NCBI GenBank assembly: GCA_937625935.1
Contig: OW569375.1
Span: forward strand, 62,001-126,000
Direction: 5' to 3'
Length of the DNA: 64,000 nucleotides
Origin: Tetramitus jugosus
Lineage: Eukaryota > Heterolobosea > Eutetramitea > Acrasida > Vahlkampfiidae
The notes beneath the pieces were generated by a model. It was not told the origin of the DNA. It did no database searches and was given only the letters and a program-made list of their open reading frames with translations. This document shows, one piece after another, positions 28,130 to 38,455 of this stretch. Position numbers and translations under genes: made by a program. The first letter of the stretch is position 1. Every line of letters starts with the position of its first letter.

Positions 28130-30902
28130 ATGCAAGCGAGTCAACAACAACAAACACCCATTGTCATTCCACCCTTGGCTCGTCGAACTTCGAAGCACTT
28201 TTCATGTTCCACTGGTCAATTTTTCAATGCTTTAGGCTCACTTCAATTCAAAAAGTGCCTTCGTATCTTACAAAAGCACCAATTGAAAGCCAAACGCACC
28301 AATCGATTGGCTCACTATGAAGAAGTTTTGAATTGTCTTCGAAGGTTCATCACGTGCGAGAATTTGTACTATTCTGCCAACTTTTCAAGTAACGAGCGTG
28401 ATGTATGATGTTTCAACAAGTCAACTCATTTTTTTTGGTCATTGGACTCTGTTTCTGTTATATACTAACACAGGTTGATTGACTGATGATTGATTTTGTT
28501 TGTGGTGTTGTTGTTGTTGATGATGATGATATGTGTAGTTGCATGGTCTCTATTCGATGCTATCGAGTAATTTGTCCATTTTGGCTGCCAATGCACCCAA
28601 TGAGCTACCACCACCCATGACGGCCCATAACAATATGATGACGATGACTCGCGACAGTGTAACGAACCCGACAAGGAAAAAATCAATGAGTAGCAGCAGA
28701 AAAAAATCAAGACGATCATCTCATGTGCACAATAGCAGCAATACGAGCTTGAATAGCATGTATGAGAGTAATGATGATGAAGAGAACAATAGTAATCATC
28801 ATCACGAGGGAGATGTTGGTGGCGCTGATGGAGGAACAAGAGCTTATTATGACGAGTATGATGATGATGGTGATATGGGTAGTATGGATGATTTATCGAG
28901 TCGCTCTCGATCGAGGAACAGATTGAATCCTGCGAATTATGGTGCTGGATTGGGAGGATCATCCGAAAACTACAATTCACCTTCAATGATTGGAATGTAC
29001 GAGTCATCATTTTCGGCGAACAATAACAGAATGAGGGGAAGTGTGATGAACGATCATCAATATCATCATGGAAATAATAGTGTATCCAGTCAATACTATC
29101 AATACCAAGACAATTATGGTGTCAATATGTCTCCTTCTAATTTTGTCGACTATTATGCAAAGTATAGACATACGCCAACGAACGTTCCAAATGATCCTAC
29201 TAACAGTTCACAGGCAAGCTTTGATGATGATTTAATATTGAGCAAACCTCTTTTGCAGGATTCGAGAATCTTAATCCAACTACGACTAGAGATGATTGCG
29301 TTCTATCGTATGCTCGCAAGAACGAAAACGCCGCACAAGTATGACAATCACTGTAATGTATTGAAGGGATTGAATAGATATGTCGACCGAATTCAACACG
29401 ACTTTTTAGCCAAACATAAACAGAATGCGAGATTCGAGCTAGACACTCTCTTCTCTATTATCCAATGCGATAGTTACATGAGCCGATATAGATACAAGGA
29501 AGGAGCTTTCACATTTTGGCAAGCGAAACACTTGCTACTATCGTGGGAGAGTATGCATATGGGACCTGTGCCAGGTCCTTCTATATTTTTGAACACGCAA
29601 CGAGAAGCATCTACTCCCTCCACAGAATCATCGACGACTCCACGGGAGACACAATCTACTCCAGACACAAAATCTAATCTCCAAAATCGGACAGATTCGC
29701 CCGATATCAAAACCAATGAAAGCACATTGTCTCCCATTCTGCCAATGGATAGCTTTACGTTGAATTTGGAGGAAGAACATGCTCCTCCAGCCATCAATGT
29801 AGATCGGTCAGGTGTAAAAATTGACATCAATCAAGTCAATGAAGATCATTTCTCGGTGAGTCGATCAGATCTCGAAGACCACTCAAAAGATGCATATAGA
29901 AAAGACGCAAGGAATCCACAATCCAAAGGATTGTTTCGCTCGGTATTTGGGCTGTTTAGATCAGAACAAGAGCAACCACAGACTGGAGCATCATCAAAGG
30001 ATACTTCTCCCTCAAGAAAACAACAAACACCATCACCTAAAAAGCCCATTGATATCCGATCCAAACCATCTCAATCACTACAGAGGTCCTTTCAAGAACA
30101 AGTAATCATGCCACCCCAAAGTCCATCATTGAAGAGCCCTACAAAAGAAAAAATGAAGAGAATACTAAGCAAGGGTGAGTCCCTAGTGGGTGCCTCTGTA
30201 TCAACAGATACTGAAAGTGCTTTGATGGATGATCCTGTGTCTCCTGATACAGCCTCTTCGACCCCATTCGAGAATCAACTCACACGAACGAATTTGTATC
30301 GGTGGTTCTTAATGCTCTTCTCCTTTTCGGTCAGTAAGTTTACATTCTACTTTAGGGAGATCCTTGAGAATAGCTTTGTTGGAAATGATAACTTTTTCCA
30401 ACTGTGTTCGAATGGTATCGTTAACTATATGGCTTGGGTGCAATCATTTTACGACATGGCCGCTCCACATGCTATCTGTCTCATTTATGATACTCAAGGC
30501 GAACCTATGGAACTTAACATACCTGGAGGATATTCTCTACGCAAGAAAATTACGGAAGACGAGCCACTATCTGGAATTCGGTCCTATCCTTGTGTATTTT
30601 CTTTTCCTGCTTCTGTTAACAAGTCAATTCTGATGCAATTACATTGGCCAAACTTACTCAGTTTAATCATGGACAGCTCCAACGAACTGGATGGCCAATT
30701 AGGTGCGTTATGTTTTACAGATAATCGGATGAACACGAGTTACTACATTTGCAGAGTTGATCTGAAAATGTATTTGTGCACGATATTTGACCCTGCACCA
30801 AAAGGCAAGCCCAAAATTGAGAAGATTGCAAATGAGTTTATGTTCCACATGAACATGTTTTTGCGAAACCAAAAGTTGTTTGGCTATTGTGAATCACAAT
30901 AA
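28130..30902 (+). CDS. KICSTOR subunit KICS2 (C12orf66)-like protein
   Basis: Exons are 28130-28402 and 28539-30902 (136-nt phase-0 intron, GTATGA...GTAG); 878 residues. The frame opens at 28097, but the first ATG is 28130. The N-terminal 230 residues contain basic, Ser, Asn and His-rich disorder. Next come a helical block (ILIQLRLEMIAFYRMLA, then FELDTLFSIIQCDSYMSRY), a long Ser/Pro-rich insert (about 430-655), and a C-terminal domain with SKFTFYFREIL, AICLIYD, LHWPNLLSLI, DNRMNTSYYI and NMFLRNQKLFGY. These blocks follow KICS2 in order (human FSFYFHEAL, VSLIFD, MHWPNVI, KVQSTYFL, LALKNPKVFASL). In animals KICS2 with KPTN, ITFG2 and SZT2 tethers GATOR1 to lysosomes for amino-acid control of TORC1. 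The protein is about twice the human length because of the inserts. AATAAA overlaps the stop. Confidence 0.75.
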
Positions 30903-30951
30903 AAGACGGCAAATAATAGTTGTTAGAAAGATCTTATATTTACAGACAGAA

Positions 30952-31680
30952 TTACATTCCAGGACCTGGAGGTGGAGGAGGTATGAAACCTCCATAATAA
31001 CTAGGTATACGATTCTGTTGCGACATTACATATTGAGGTTGTTGAGGTACAATCACGGTAATAATGGGTTGAACCATTGGATTGTTCGCAGCCAACAAAC
31101 GTTCTGCCTCTGATCCATGAAACTCCTTCGAGTTACCCTTTCTGGCATACCGCACTGAAATTTGACCACCAGACAAATATTGACCATTCATTGCTTGAAT
31201 CGCTGCATCAGAGCTCTCGAATCGATCGTAACTCACGAAACCATAGCCCTTACTCTCACCTGTCACTGAATCTCTCTGCACTCTTGGTGGTGTGACAAAA
31301 TTACCGAATCCACTGAACGCATGATACAATGTTCTATCATCGACCTCTGGCTCCAAATTTCCAATAAACAAATTGGCACCCACATCAAACACCTTCTTAT
31401 CTTGACTCGATTTGTTCACTTTGACTGCTTTGCCATACAATTTGATTCCACTCATTACATTCATCGCATAATCTGCATCCACTTCCGATTTCATCTCAAT
31501 GAATCCATAACCCGAGTGTGCTCCAGTGATACGATCCTTGGGAATATAAACGTTTTGAACAGGAACAATCTGTGAAAACAACTCCCACAGGATATCTTCG
31601 TCTACTTGTTGATCCAAATTACCGACATAACAAGTGGCATCTTGGTTTCTCTCTTGTGGTGGACCGAATGCAGTGGCCAT
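30952..31680 (-). CDS. SF3B4: Splicing factor 3b subunit 4
   Basis: The 242-residue protein has two RRMs: residues about 13-90 with RNP-2 CYVGNL and RNP-1 GYGFIEM, and about 101-180 with LFIGNL and GYGFVSY. The family-specific ERNQDAT lead-in, LWELFSQ, VNKSSQDKK, DVGANLFIGNLEPEVD and AERLLAANNP are all present. A short Pro-rich tail ends GPGM, much shorter than in animals. SF3B4 is part of the U2 snRNP SF3b complex and contacts the branch-site region. The frame extends 54 codons upstream with in-frame ATGs, but MATAFGPPQERNQ matches the usual N-terminus, so 31680 is chosen. It is divergent from importin-9 with a 202-bp promoter. Confidence 0.93.
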   Translation of the reverse strand: MATAFGPPQERNQDATCYVGNLDQQVDEDILWELFSQIVPVQNVYIPKDRITGAHSGYGFIEMKSEVDADYAMNVMSGIKLYGKAVKVNKSSQDKKVFDVGANLFIGNLEPEVDDRTLYHAFSGFGNFVTPPRVQRDSVTGESKGYGFVSYDRFESSDAAIQAMNGQYLSGGQISVRYARKGNSKEFHGSEAERLLAANNPMVQPIITVIVPQQPQYVMSQQNRIPSYYGGFIPPPPPGPGM

Positions 31681-31810
31681 AGTACTACTTACTGTGCAAT
31701 CTCTCAAGCGATCAGATTTGTGAACAGAATTTGTTTCTTTGTTTTTGGTTCGACGAAGAAATGCATCCATGCATTCAGTCATTGAAACTGCTGTGGGTTT
31801 CTCCTCCAAA

Positions 31811-31821
31811 GGGCGCGAAAA
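31811..31821. promoter_or_regulatory. Possible E2F-type site, SF3B4 / importin-9 promoter
   Basis: GGGCGCGAAAA (TTTTCGCGCCC on the other strand) lies in the shared promoter, 62 bp before the importin-9 ATG. It matches the E2F core with a T/A run on one side only. Confidence 0.35.
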
Positions 31822-31882
31822 TGTTTTTTTCACATGCAGCACAACATCAATTATCGATAATTTTTATTGAAACAACAACACA

Positions 31883-34800
31883 ATGGATACGCAAGTGTTA
31901 CTTGAAACACTGAACCGCATTTTGAGTGCAACAGACAATGACGTTCGTAAACAAGCCGAGCATAATGTTGGTCTCATGTCTCACCAACCCAATTTTGTTC
32001 TCTCATTGGCAACGATTACAACAAGTCAAGAGGGTCAAATCCCAGTTCATTTGCGTCAATTGGCAGGTGTTTTGTTGAGAACTCATGTCAGTCATTATTG
32101 GAGCCCTGATGAAGAAGATGAACAACAAAATGTTCAACAACAACAGGTTCAAATCTCAGAGCAAGAGAGACAAATTTTGAAGCAAAATTTACCAAGAACA
32201 CTGGGAGATGCCAGCACCAAAATCTCTACCATTGTCGTACGTTGGTTGTGATTCACTTTTTTAGGTTTTGTGTTCGATAGTGTGTGTGAAGAGAAGAGTT
32301 GATCTTATTCTTTGCGTGTGTTGTTGTTTTTTGTTGTTTGTTTGTATATGATAGAGTATGATTATTGCCGAGATTGCTTCTCATGATTTCCCAGAGCAGT
32401 GGCCTGATTTGATTACAGTGCTCATTCAACAGTTTGAGAGTGCTGGAAACAATGAAAAAATGGCGTATGGTTCACTAAAGTGCTTAAGTTTGGTTGCTGA
32501 ACACTTTTCAGATCATCAAGTCGGTGTTTTGTTTCCAAATTTGTTCCCTTATGCCATGAAAGTGGCTGAGAGTGCAAATGTGCATGTTTTGGTGCGATCC
32601 AAAGCTCTTTCTATCGCTTCTCAATTGATTCAGTTGTTGGGAATGATGAGATTGGAGTTTGAGAAGGAATCTGATGCAATGGTGGGTCCACTCTTACCAA
32701 ATACATTGAATGTGATACTTCCTATTTTGATGCAACCGGTTGCTTCTGTTGAAGCTGACTGTTCCTTGAAAATGGAGGCTCTAAAGGTCATTTCTAGCAT
32801 CTCTCGGTTCTTTTCAAAGAAAATCTCCACTTTCTTGCCTCAAATTTTGCAGAGTGTGATGAAATCATTGGTATCTGAATATGATGTGTAAGTACTTGGC
32901 TTGTAGAATAATTGATTATAATTTCAGTATGCTTACTCAACCTTTTGTGAACGGAAAACAGATTTGTCAAATCACTGGTCATGTCATCGAGCGACATTGA
33001 TAAAAAGTATGACTCGGAGGGAGACAGAATCGATTTTGATACTCTTGTTTGTCAATTATTGGAGTTGGTGAGTACTCTAGTTGGAAAGAATGTACTCAAA
33101 GGATTCGTTTCAGATAAGAACAACGCCGCATATCTCCTATATTTGCTTATTGGGTACACGCAGATGACAGTTGAACAACAAGAACTATTCGAGGATGATC
33201 CAAACCAATTCGTATATGATAACGAATCATTCTCAATCCGATCATCCGCTTTGTTGGCAATATCTGAGTTAATGAAGCTTCACAAGGCTCAAGTGTCGGG
33301 ACCTCTTATCGAATCCAGTCAAAAGCACATGATGGAATCCGCAAAGTTCTTCCAAGAGCGACATGAATTTTGGTGGAAGCCTAGAGAAGCATGCTTTAGC
33401 ATTTTGGAAAGTTTGAGCAAGTTTTTCTCTACCAGTCCACAATTCGATATTGTAGGATTGTTGCAATCTCTACTCAAGAATGATTTGGCAACAAATGCTC
33501 CTGTCTTTTTGAAAGCCAGAGCAATCGAGTTGTCGAGCAAATTCTTTAAGATTTTATCTCCTGAGTTAAGATCCGAATTCTTCCAGGTTTATATTGCTCA
33601 TTCGAGTTCAGGAATTCCACTTCCTATCCGCCTTTATTCCACCCTAGCAATTGCTCGATTTATTGGAATGCCAGCAGATGATGCTACTAAGCAACAGAAA
33701 CATGCCATCGTTCAGCCATTTATTCGCAATATAGTAGTCAACTCTTGTGAAGTGATGAGAGAAGCGTCCGATGACAATATTCATATTCCCTTGGATACCC
33801 TGGCAGCGCTCATTCATTTTAGACCTGATTGCATTAGCCACATTGGAAAGGATATCATATCATTATTGTTGGACTTATGTGCAAAATTCGCGAGTGATCC
33901 ATCTGTTCCAATGGATATCGTTAATGTGTTCCAACAAATGGCCAAGTCAAGGCCAAATTATGAGGTTTTGCGCGATGCTTTGGTGCCTCAGCTGGCTCAT
34001 ATCCTCTCAGGACCTGCAGTCACAACCCAACAGAGCTTTGTCCAGATTTTGATTGACATCTTGACAGTCATTTTAAATAATGCTACTGAACAAGATGTTC
34101 CAATGCTCTTATCCTACTGCTTCAGACCGATTGTTACCTTGATCCTTGATAATGACGATCCTTCACTTTTGAACAACGCATCAGAGTGTCTTCGAGCTTA
34201 CATCTATATTGGTTCCGAACAGATTATGACCTATCAGTACTCCCTGAATGAAAATGGTCAAGCGGTCCAACGAGCTCCACTTCAATATATCTTCCAAGTC
34301 ATTGCTAAGCTTCTCCATCCAGAACTGCCAGATGATAGCTCATCTGGTGCCGGTGGTCTGATCAATGCACTCTTCACGACTGTTGGAAATCACTTGAATA
34401 GTGACGTAATGGCTACTATTATCAAAGCTGCAGTCCATAGACTTGCTATCACAGAGAAATTGTTTATTATTCAGTCGTTGGTCATCGTTTTTGCAAAACT
34501 GGTGCATGATCACATGTATGCTCTTCTGAATCTGCTATCATCCTATGAATTAACAACTAATTCATCAAAATTGAGCTCTCTCCTACTTTTGTTACAAAAA
34601 TGGGGAGAAAATCAAAGTCATTTCTTTGGAAACTACAGACTGAAGGTGACGACCCTTGCCCTGGCCAAGCTTTTGCTCTCTGGTGATCAACGGTTGGCAC
34701 TAAACATTCAACTTGACTCTGCTGACACAGAGCAGACCTATAGAACAAGATCCAAGGGACCCATTAAGAAGCGAACCATTATGTTCCCTATTCAAGCATT

Positions 34801-35209
34801 CCTTTTAGTGATTGAGGGTTACTTTAGAGCCAAAGAAGCTCGTGAGTTTGAAGAAAAGGGTGGAGATCTTGAAGATTTACTGTACGCCAGTGATGAAGAC
34901 GACGACTTTGACGATGAAGACCTTGATGACGAAGAGGAAGGAGACATGCCAACTTTTGCCCACGCCGATGATGAATTGAACTACTTCCAACACTTGGTCT
35001 CCAATGCTCATATCGATGACGAAGATGAGGACGATATTGAGGATGTGTTCGAGAAGCGTGATCCAATCAACAAGCTGGACCTGGAGCAAGTATTGCCAGC
35101 AACGATCAAGCAGATCATTGAGAAATATCCACATATCCTGCCTGTTGCTGAGCCATTTATGACAGAAAAGCACAAGGAATTCATCAAGCAACTCCTAGCA
35201 TCTCAATAA
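31883..35209 (+). CDS. IPO9: Importin-9 (karyopherin beta)
   Basis: Exons are 31883-32236, 32355-32887 and 32962-35209, with introns of 118 nt (GTACGT, phase 0) and 74 nt (GTAAGT, phase 2); 1044 residues. It is a HEAT-repeat importin. Family segments include HLRQLAGVLLRTHV, IASHDFPEQWPDL, KMEALKVIS, FVYDNESFSIRSSA, WWKPREACFSILES, ASECLRAYIYIGSEQ and IIQSLVIVFAKLVHDH, in the order of human importin-9. Near the C-terminus is a long acidic stretch (EDDDFDDEDLDDEEEGD) like the acidic loop that helps carry basic cargo. Importin-9 brings histones H2A-H2B and ribosomal proteins into the nucleus, with Ran. AATAAA overlaps the stop and the convergent PUS3 stop is 10 bp away. Confidence 0.92.
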
Positions 35210-35224
35210 ATATCATAATTTATT
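35205..35224. terminator. Back-to-back poly(A) signals overlapping both stop codons
   Basis: AATAAA at 35205-35210 overlaps the importin-9 stop TAA (35207-35209). Its mirror TTTATT at 35219-35224 overlaps the PUS3 stop on the other strand (35220-35222). Both 3' ends must run into the opposite gene. Confidence 0.5.
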
Positions 35225-36776
35225 CACCATCATACTCATCCTCATCATCATCTTCCGAGTTCTTCTTTCTATTGGCAATCACCTCTAACTTTTCTTCAAA
35301 GGACGTGCCTGTTGGTCTAGCGAGAAGTGGTACGTACTTTGGTCCAGATTCCACGAATTTGAAGTTCGAATTGAACTCAACCTGTCCCAGAGGCACATAT
35401 TTTGAATTTGCGTATTGCTCGCTCTTGATTTTGAATGAATCAGGTCGATTCAAGACGAGTGATGAATAAACATGAGAAAGCATCGTGTCAATCATTGCGG
35501 TTTTGAGCACATTCTTCGTCCACATTGACAGAAAATGCTTTGCTGTTTCATGTTGTCCATCGAGCTTTTGACAATGGATCCACTTGATATCCTCGAAAAA
35601 ACAGTCCCAGAGACAAAGCGGGAATTCGGATGCAATCGTGTACTGTGGCTTTCTCGGATACTTTTCAGCGTCCAGCATTTCTCGAATAATTTCTGGTTTT
35701 TCTTCACGTCTGCCCACATTGAACAAGATGGATGCCATGCAACGAATCTGATGCCACAAGAAGGAATACCCGCACACTACAATCTCATAGATTGCGTGTG
35801 ACTCATCAGCATCTGTACTCTGATGGTACATGCCTGATTTTTGAATGGCAACACTGAGAATTTTTCGACGAAAATTCTTTACACTATCCGCATTCATCTT
35901 GCAGAAATTTCGACAATCGTGATAACCAATAAAATATTCGGCAGCTTTCCTCATTGCTTCCACATCCAAATTTCCTCTCACAAAAAAGTACTTGTATGTT
36001 CGATAGAGACATCCGAATCGTGCATCAAACTCTGAGCCTACAGGTGCCCATCCCAACACTCTAATATCATCTGGCAATGTCTTGTTCAACATTCTCACAT
36101 AATCAAGTTCCTTGATTGCTGATTCATCTTGGTGATTGACCGATGAAAAATTCAATCTTGATTGTCCATTTCCATCACCATTTTCACTGGAAGTGGTAGT
36201 AATGGGTGGTGGAGGTGGTTTCAGAGCAGATCGAATCTGAAGACCAACCACCTGACACAGTGCACTAACTCCCTTGTCTGTTCTTCCACATCTCGAATAC
36301 GCACAATCACTTTCATTGACAATCAACTTTGTCTTTTTTAGTGCTTCAAACAAGTGGTACTCTACCGTGTTGTCCGTGTGCAATTGAGCGGCAAATCCTT
36401 GATAATTGTAACCAATGTAAGCAATCTTGAGGGCAATGTGCCTCTTGTGAGTCCTTGACCAGTCAAATTCCCTGTTATTTTGTTGTTGCTTCTTCTTTCG
36501 ATTTCTAGTCTTTTGTTGCTTTTTAATCTTGTTTGTACTTGGGTTGTTTTCTTCTTGTTTCATCACCACCTTGGTAGTAGTCGTATGGGAACGGTCACGC
36601 AAATCACGAACAATTTCATAGAGTTGGTCATGAGTGAGTTGTTCGATTGGAATGTGGTGATACTTGTCACTTTGAGATGATGCATTTCCAGTTGACACTT
36701 TACCATCTTCTGGACAACCTGTTGGTGGTGGAGTTGAATTGGGCTGCGGTTGCGTTGTTGTCGTTGTTGTTTTCAT
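35220..36776 (-). CDS. PUS3: tRNA pseudouridine(38/39) synthase, PUS3/DEG1
   Basis: The 518-residue protein has a disordered Thr/Pro and Lys-rich N-terminus, then a TruA-type synthase core: RHIALKIAYIGYNYQGFAAQ, catalytic Asp in SRCGRTDKGVSAL, a Pro/Ser-rich insert, ARFGCLYRTYKYFF, and SFLWHQIRCMASILFNVG. KRHIALKIAYIGYNYQG and RTDKGVSA place it in the PUS3 branch, which modifies U38/U39 of tRNA anticodon stems. The frame is open to 37022 but the extra codons lie in A/T-rich upstream DNA; the ATG at 36776 (MKTTTTTT) is preferred, with one at 37010 as the alternative. Confidence 0.9.
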   Translation of the reverse strand: MKTTTTTTQPQPNSTPPPTGCPEDGKVSTGNASSQSDKYHHIPIEQLTHDQLYEIVRDLRDRSHTTTTKVVMKQEENNPSTNKIKKQQKTRNRKKKQQQNNREFDWSRTHKRHIALKIAYIGYNYQGFAAQLHTDNTVEYHLFEALKKTKLIVNESDCAYSRCGRTDKGVSALCQVVGLQIRSALKPPPPPITTTSSENGDGNGQSRLNFSSVNHQDESAIKELDYVRMLNKTLPDDIRVLGWAPVGSEFDARFGCLYRTYKYFFVRGNLDVEAMRKAAEYFIGYHDCRNFCKMNADSVKNFRRKILSVAIQKSGMYHQSTDADESHAIYEIVVCGYSFLWHQIRCMASILFNVGRREEKPEIIREMLDAEKYPRKPQYTIASEFPLCLWDCFFEDIKWIHCQKLDGQHETAKHFLSMWTKNVLKTAMIDTMLSHVYSSLVLNRPDSFKIKSEQYANSKYVPLGQVEFNSNFKFVESGPKYVPLLARPTGTSFEEKLEVIANRKKNSEDDDEDEYDGE

Positions 36777-37072
36777 TTCTTTTGTGCTTTTGTGTGTTGC
36801 ACGACAGTTTTTTGCGTAGTTTTTTGTTTTTGCATAGTTCGGAGAATTCGGGCGGAAAGGATTTTCTATCGCCAGAGAATCGAAGAAGAGAATGCAAACA
36901 ACAATGCGATCGTTTAGATTACAGTTGCACTTCACGATTTTTTGATGTGTTTCGAAGAATCTAGATGCGAAGAAGCAGGAATTATCAGAGTCGAATATTG
37001 AGTGTATCATTCCCGTCGACACTAAACTTCTAACTTGGAGGAACGCATTTCATTCACCCGAACAGTATTGTT

Positions 37073-37420
37073 ATGAACTGGTAAATATTGCTCTCTCTCA
37101 ATCAAAGTTTGGTGATATTTCTTTTCGTGAAAAGAAAGAGAAGTACAAAGAGTCAAACCTGTTAATTGAGAGAGAATTGGCCGAGTTCCAAACCTTTGGT
37201 GTTCGTGCATTTCAGCACCGAGTCAATCAGTTCAATGTCTTCTTGCACCGACCCTGTGGACAGTTTATTGGAGCTTGGCAATACAACATCGGATAGAACA
37301 GATCTATCTCGGACAGAACTTCAAACAGAATCTCAATCAGTTGGGAGTAAAAGAAGGAGAAGAGTGCCAATGCGCGAGTCTGCAAGAAACGCACGCAAAC
37401 ACGCATATGAATCTAAATAG
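37073..37420 (+). CDS. Tentative 70-residue protein with 8-nt first exon
   Basis: Proposed exons: 37073-37080 (ATGAACTG) and 37216-37420, with a 135-nt intron (GTAAAT...TTTCAG, phase 2). The product begins MNCTESISSMSS, is Ser/Thr-rich, and ends in a basic stretch (SKRRRRVPMRESARNARKHA) that looks like a nuclear signal or a bZIP-like basic region. Without the intron it would begin at the ATG at 37235 and have 61 residues. A different frame is open without ATG from 36946 to 37296, so which frame codes is not settled. No family is recognised. Confidence 0.35.
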
Positions 37421-37446
37421 TTTATTCTCACGTCCTGGTTGATCTA

Positions 37447-38253
37447 TCAAAGGGATGCTTGAAACATTTTGACTCCCCGATCCACGGCGTCTCTAATTGC
37501 AGCATGCTTCGCTACTAATAAAGCAACCTTACGAAATTGGTGTTGTGCTAAACCATAACCTACATTTTCGTGACTGTTTCCATGTTGAACCATATCCAAG
37601 TGGATCTTGACAGACACACCGACATCATATCCCTCCTTTCCACTTTCAAACTGAACTAGATCACAGAAATCGACATCGATCGAAGCAACTTTGAGTTCCA
37701 TTCCTAATTTGCCCAATTGCATTTGCATTAACGTCCGTTGTCGATGTTGCTGAGCATATTCAGTATCGAATAACTTTTGTTCCATAGCCAGCTCCTCCCT
37801 ACTAAGAGTAACAATCGCTGGAGTCTCTGGTGATTGGTACTGAGTCATTGGTTGATGCACAGACGACGTTCCACAATCGACATCATTACCGTCTGGACCT
37901 ACCATCGGTGCTTCTGCATTAGCTTGTTCTTGTAAGGAAGCCTTATTATAAGTCATGTTTCCCATTAGTCTCCTTTTCTGATAGTCTTCATAGACTTGCA
38001 AATGCCTGGGAGTCATCCATAGAGCTCTCCTTTCCTTTGTTGTGAGTTGTGGCTCCTGAGATCCTTCACCATTGTTGTTGGTCTCTTGATGTTCATCATT
38101 GTTCAACTTTTCTTGGTTGTTACCATTGGATGCATGCTGTGGAGGCCCAGTGGACGTACTGTTGTTGTTATTATGGTCGTCAAGCATGGCATTTCCATAA
38201 TCGTCCAACCCTGCATCACCATGATCATTTGTCATGTCGTTGTTGTCACTCAT
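37447..38253 (-). CDS. Rad52-like domain protein, divergent
   Basis: The 268-residue protein (start MSDNND, first ATG) has an Asn/Asp-rich N-terminal half. Its C-terminal 85 residues read like the middle of the RAD52 annealing domain: VASIDVDFCDLVQF, YDVGVSVKIHLD, GNSHENVGYGLA, then KVALLVAKHAAIRDAVDRGVKMF. Human RAD52 has VDFVDL, VGVCAFVRVQL, GSYHEDVGYG and ARKEAVTDGLKRALRSF at matching spacing. The preceding EGHRVI...GFNGW part and everything after the KRALR-like helix are missing. RAD52 proteins anneal single strands in recombination; a half domain might be a binding partner or regulator. The frame is open 34 codons further upstream without ATG. Confidence 0.6.
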   Translation of the reverse strand: MSDNNDMTNDHGDAGLDDYGNAMLDDHNNNNSTSTGPPQHASNGNNQEKLNNDEHQETNNNGEGSQEPQLTTKERRALWMTPRHLQVYEDYQKRRLMGNMTYNKASLQEQANAEAPMVGPDGNDVDCGTSSVHQPMTQYQSPETPAIVTLSREELAMEQKLFDTEYAQQHRQRTLMQMQLGKLGMELKVASIDVDFCDLVQFESGKEGYDVGVSVKIHLDMVQHGNSHENVGYGLAQHQFRKVALLVAKHAAIRDAVDRGVKMFQASL

Positions 38254-38455
38254 TCGTTTTCTGGTGGATTTCCCTTGAAAAGCTTTTAGTCCAGTCACCG
38301 GATTCGTGTGCTTCTCTCTTGGTTTTTTCTTCTTCGAGCTTTTCAGGTCGACCAATTACTGGAACGTCGTGCTTTTGGAATGTTTCTCCGCTTGATCAAT
38401 CAAAAAAGCAAAAAGGAAAAAACAGCAGAAGCTTTTTGTCCTCCACGAACGTCGA

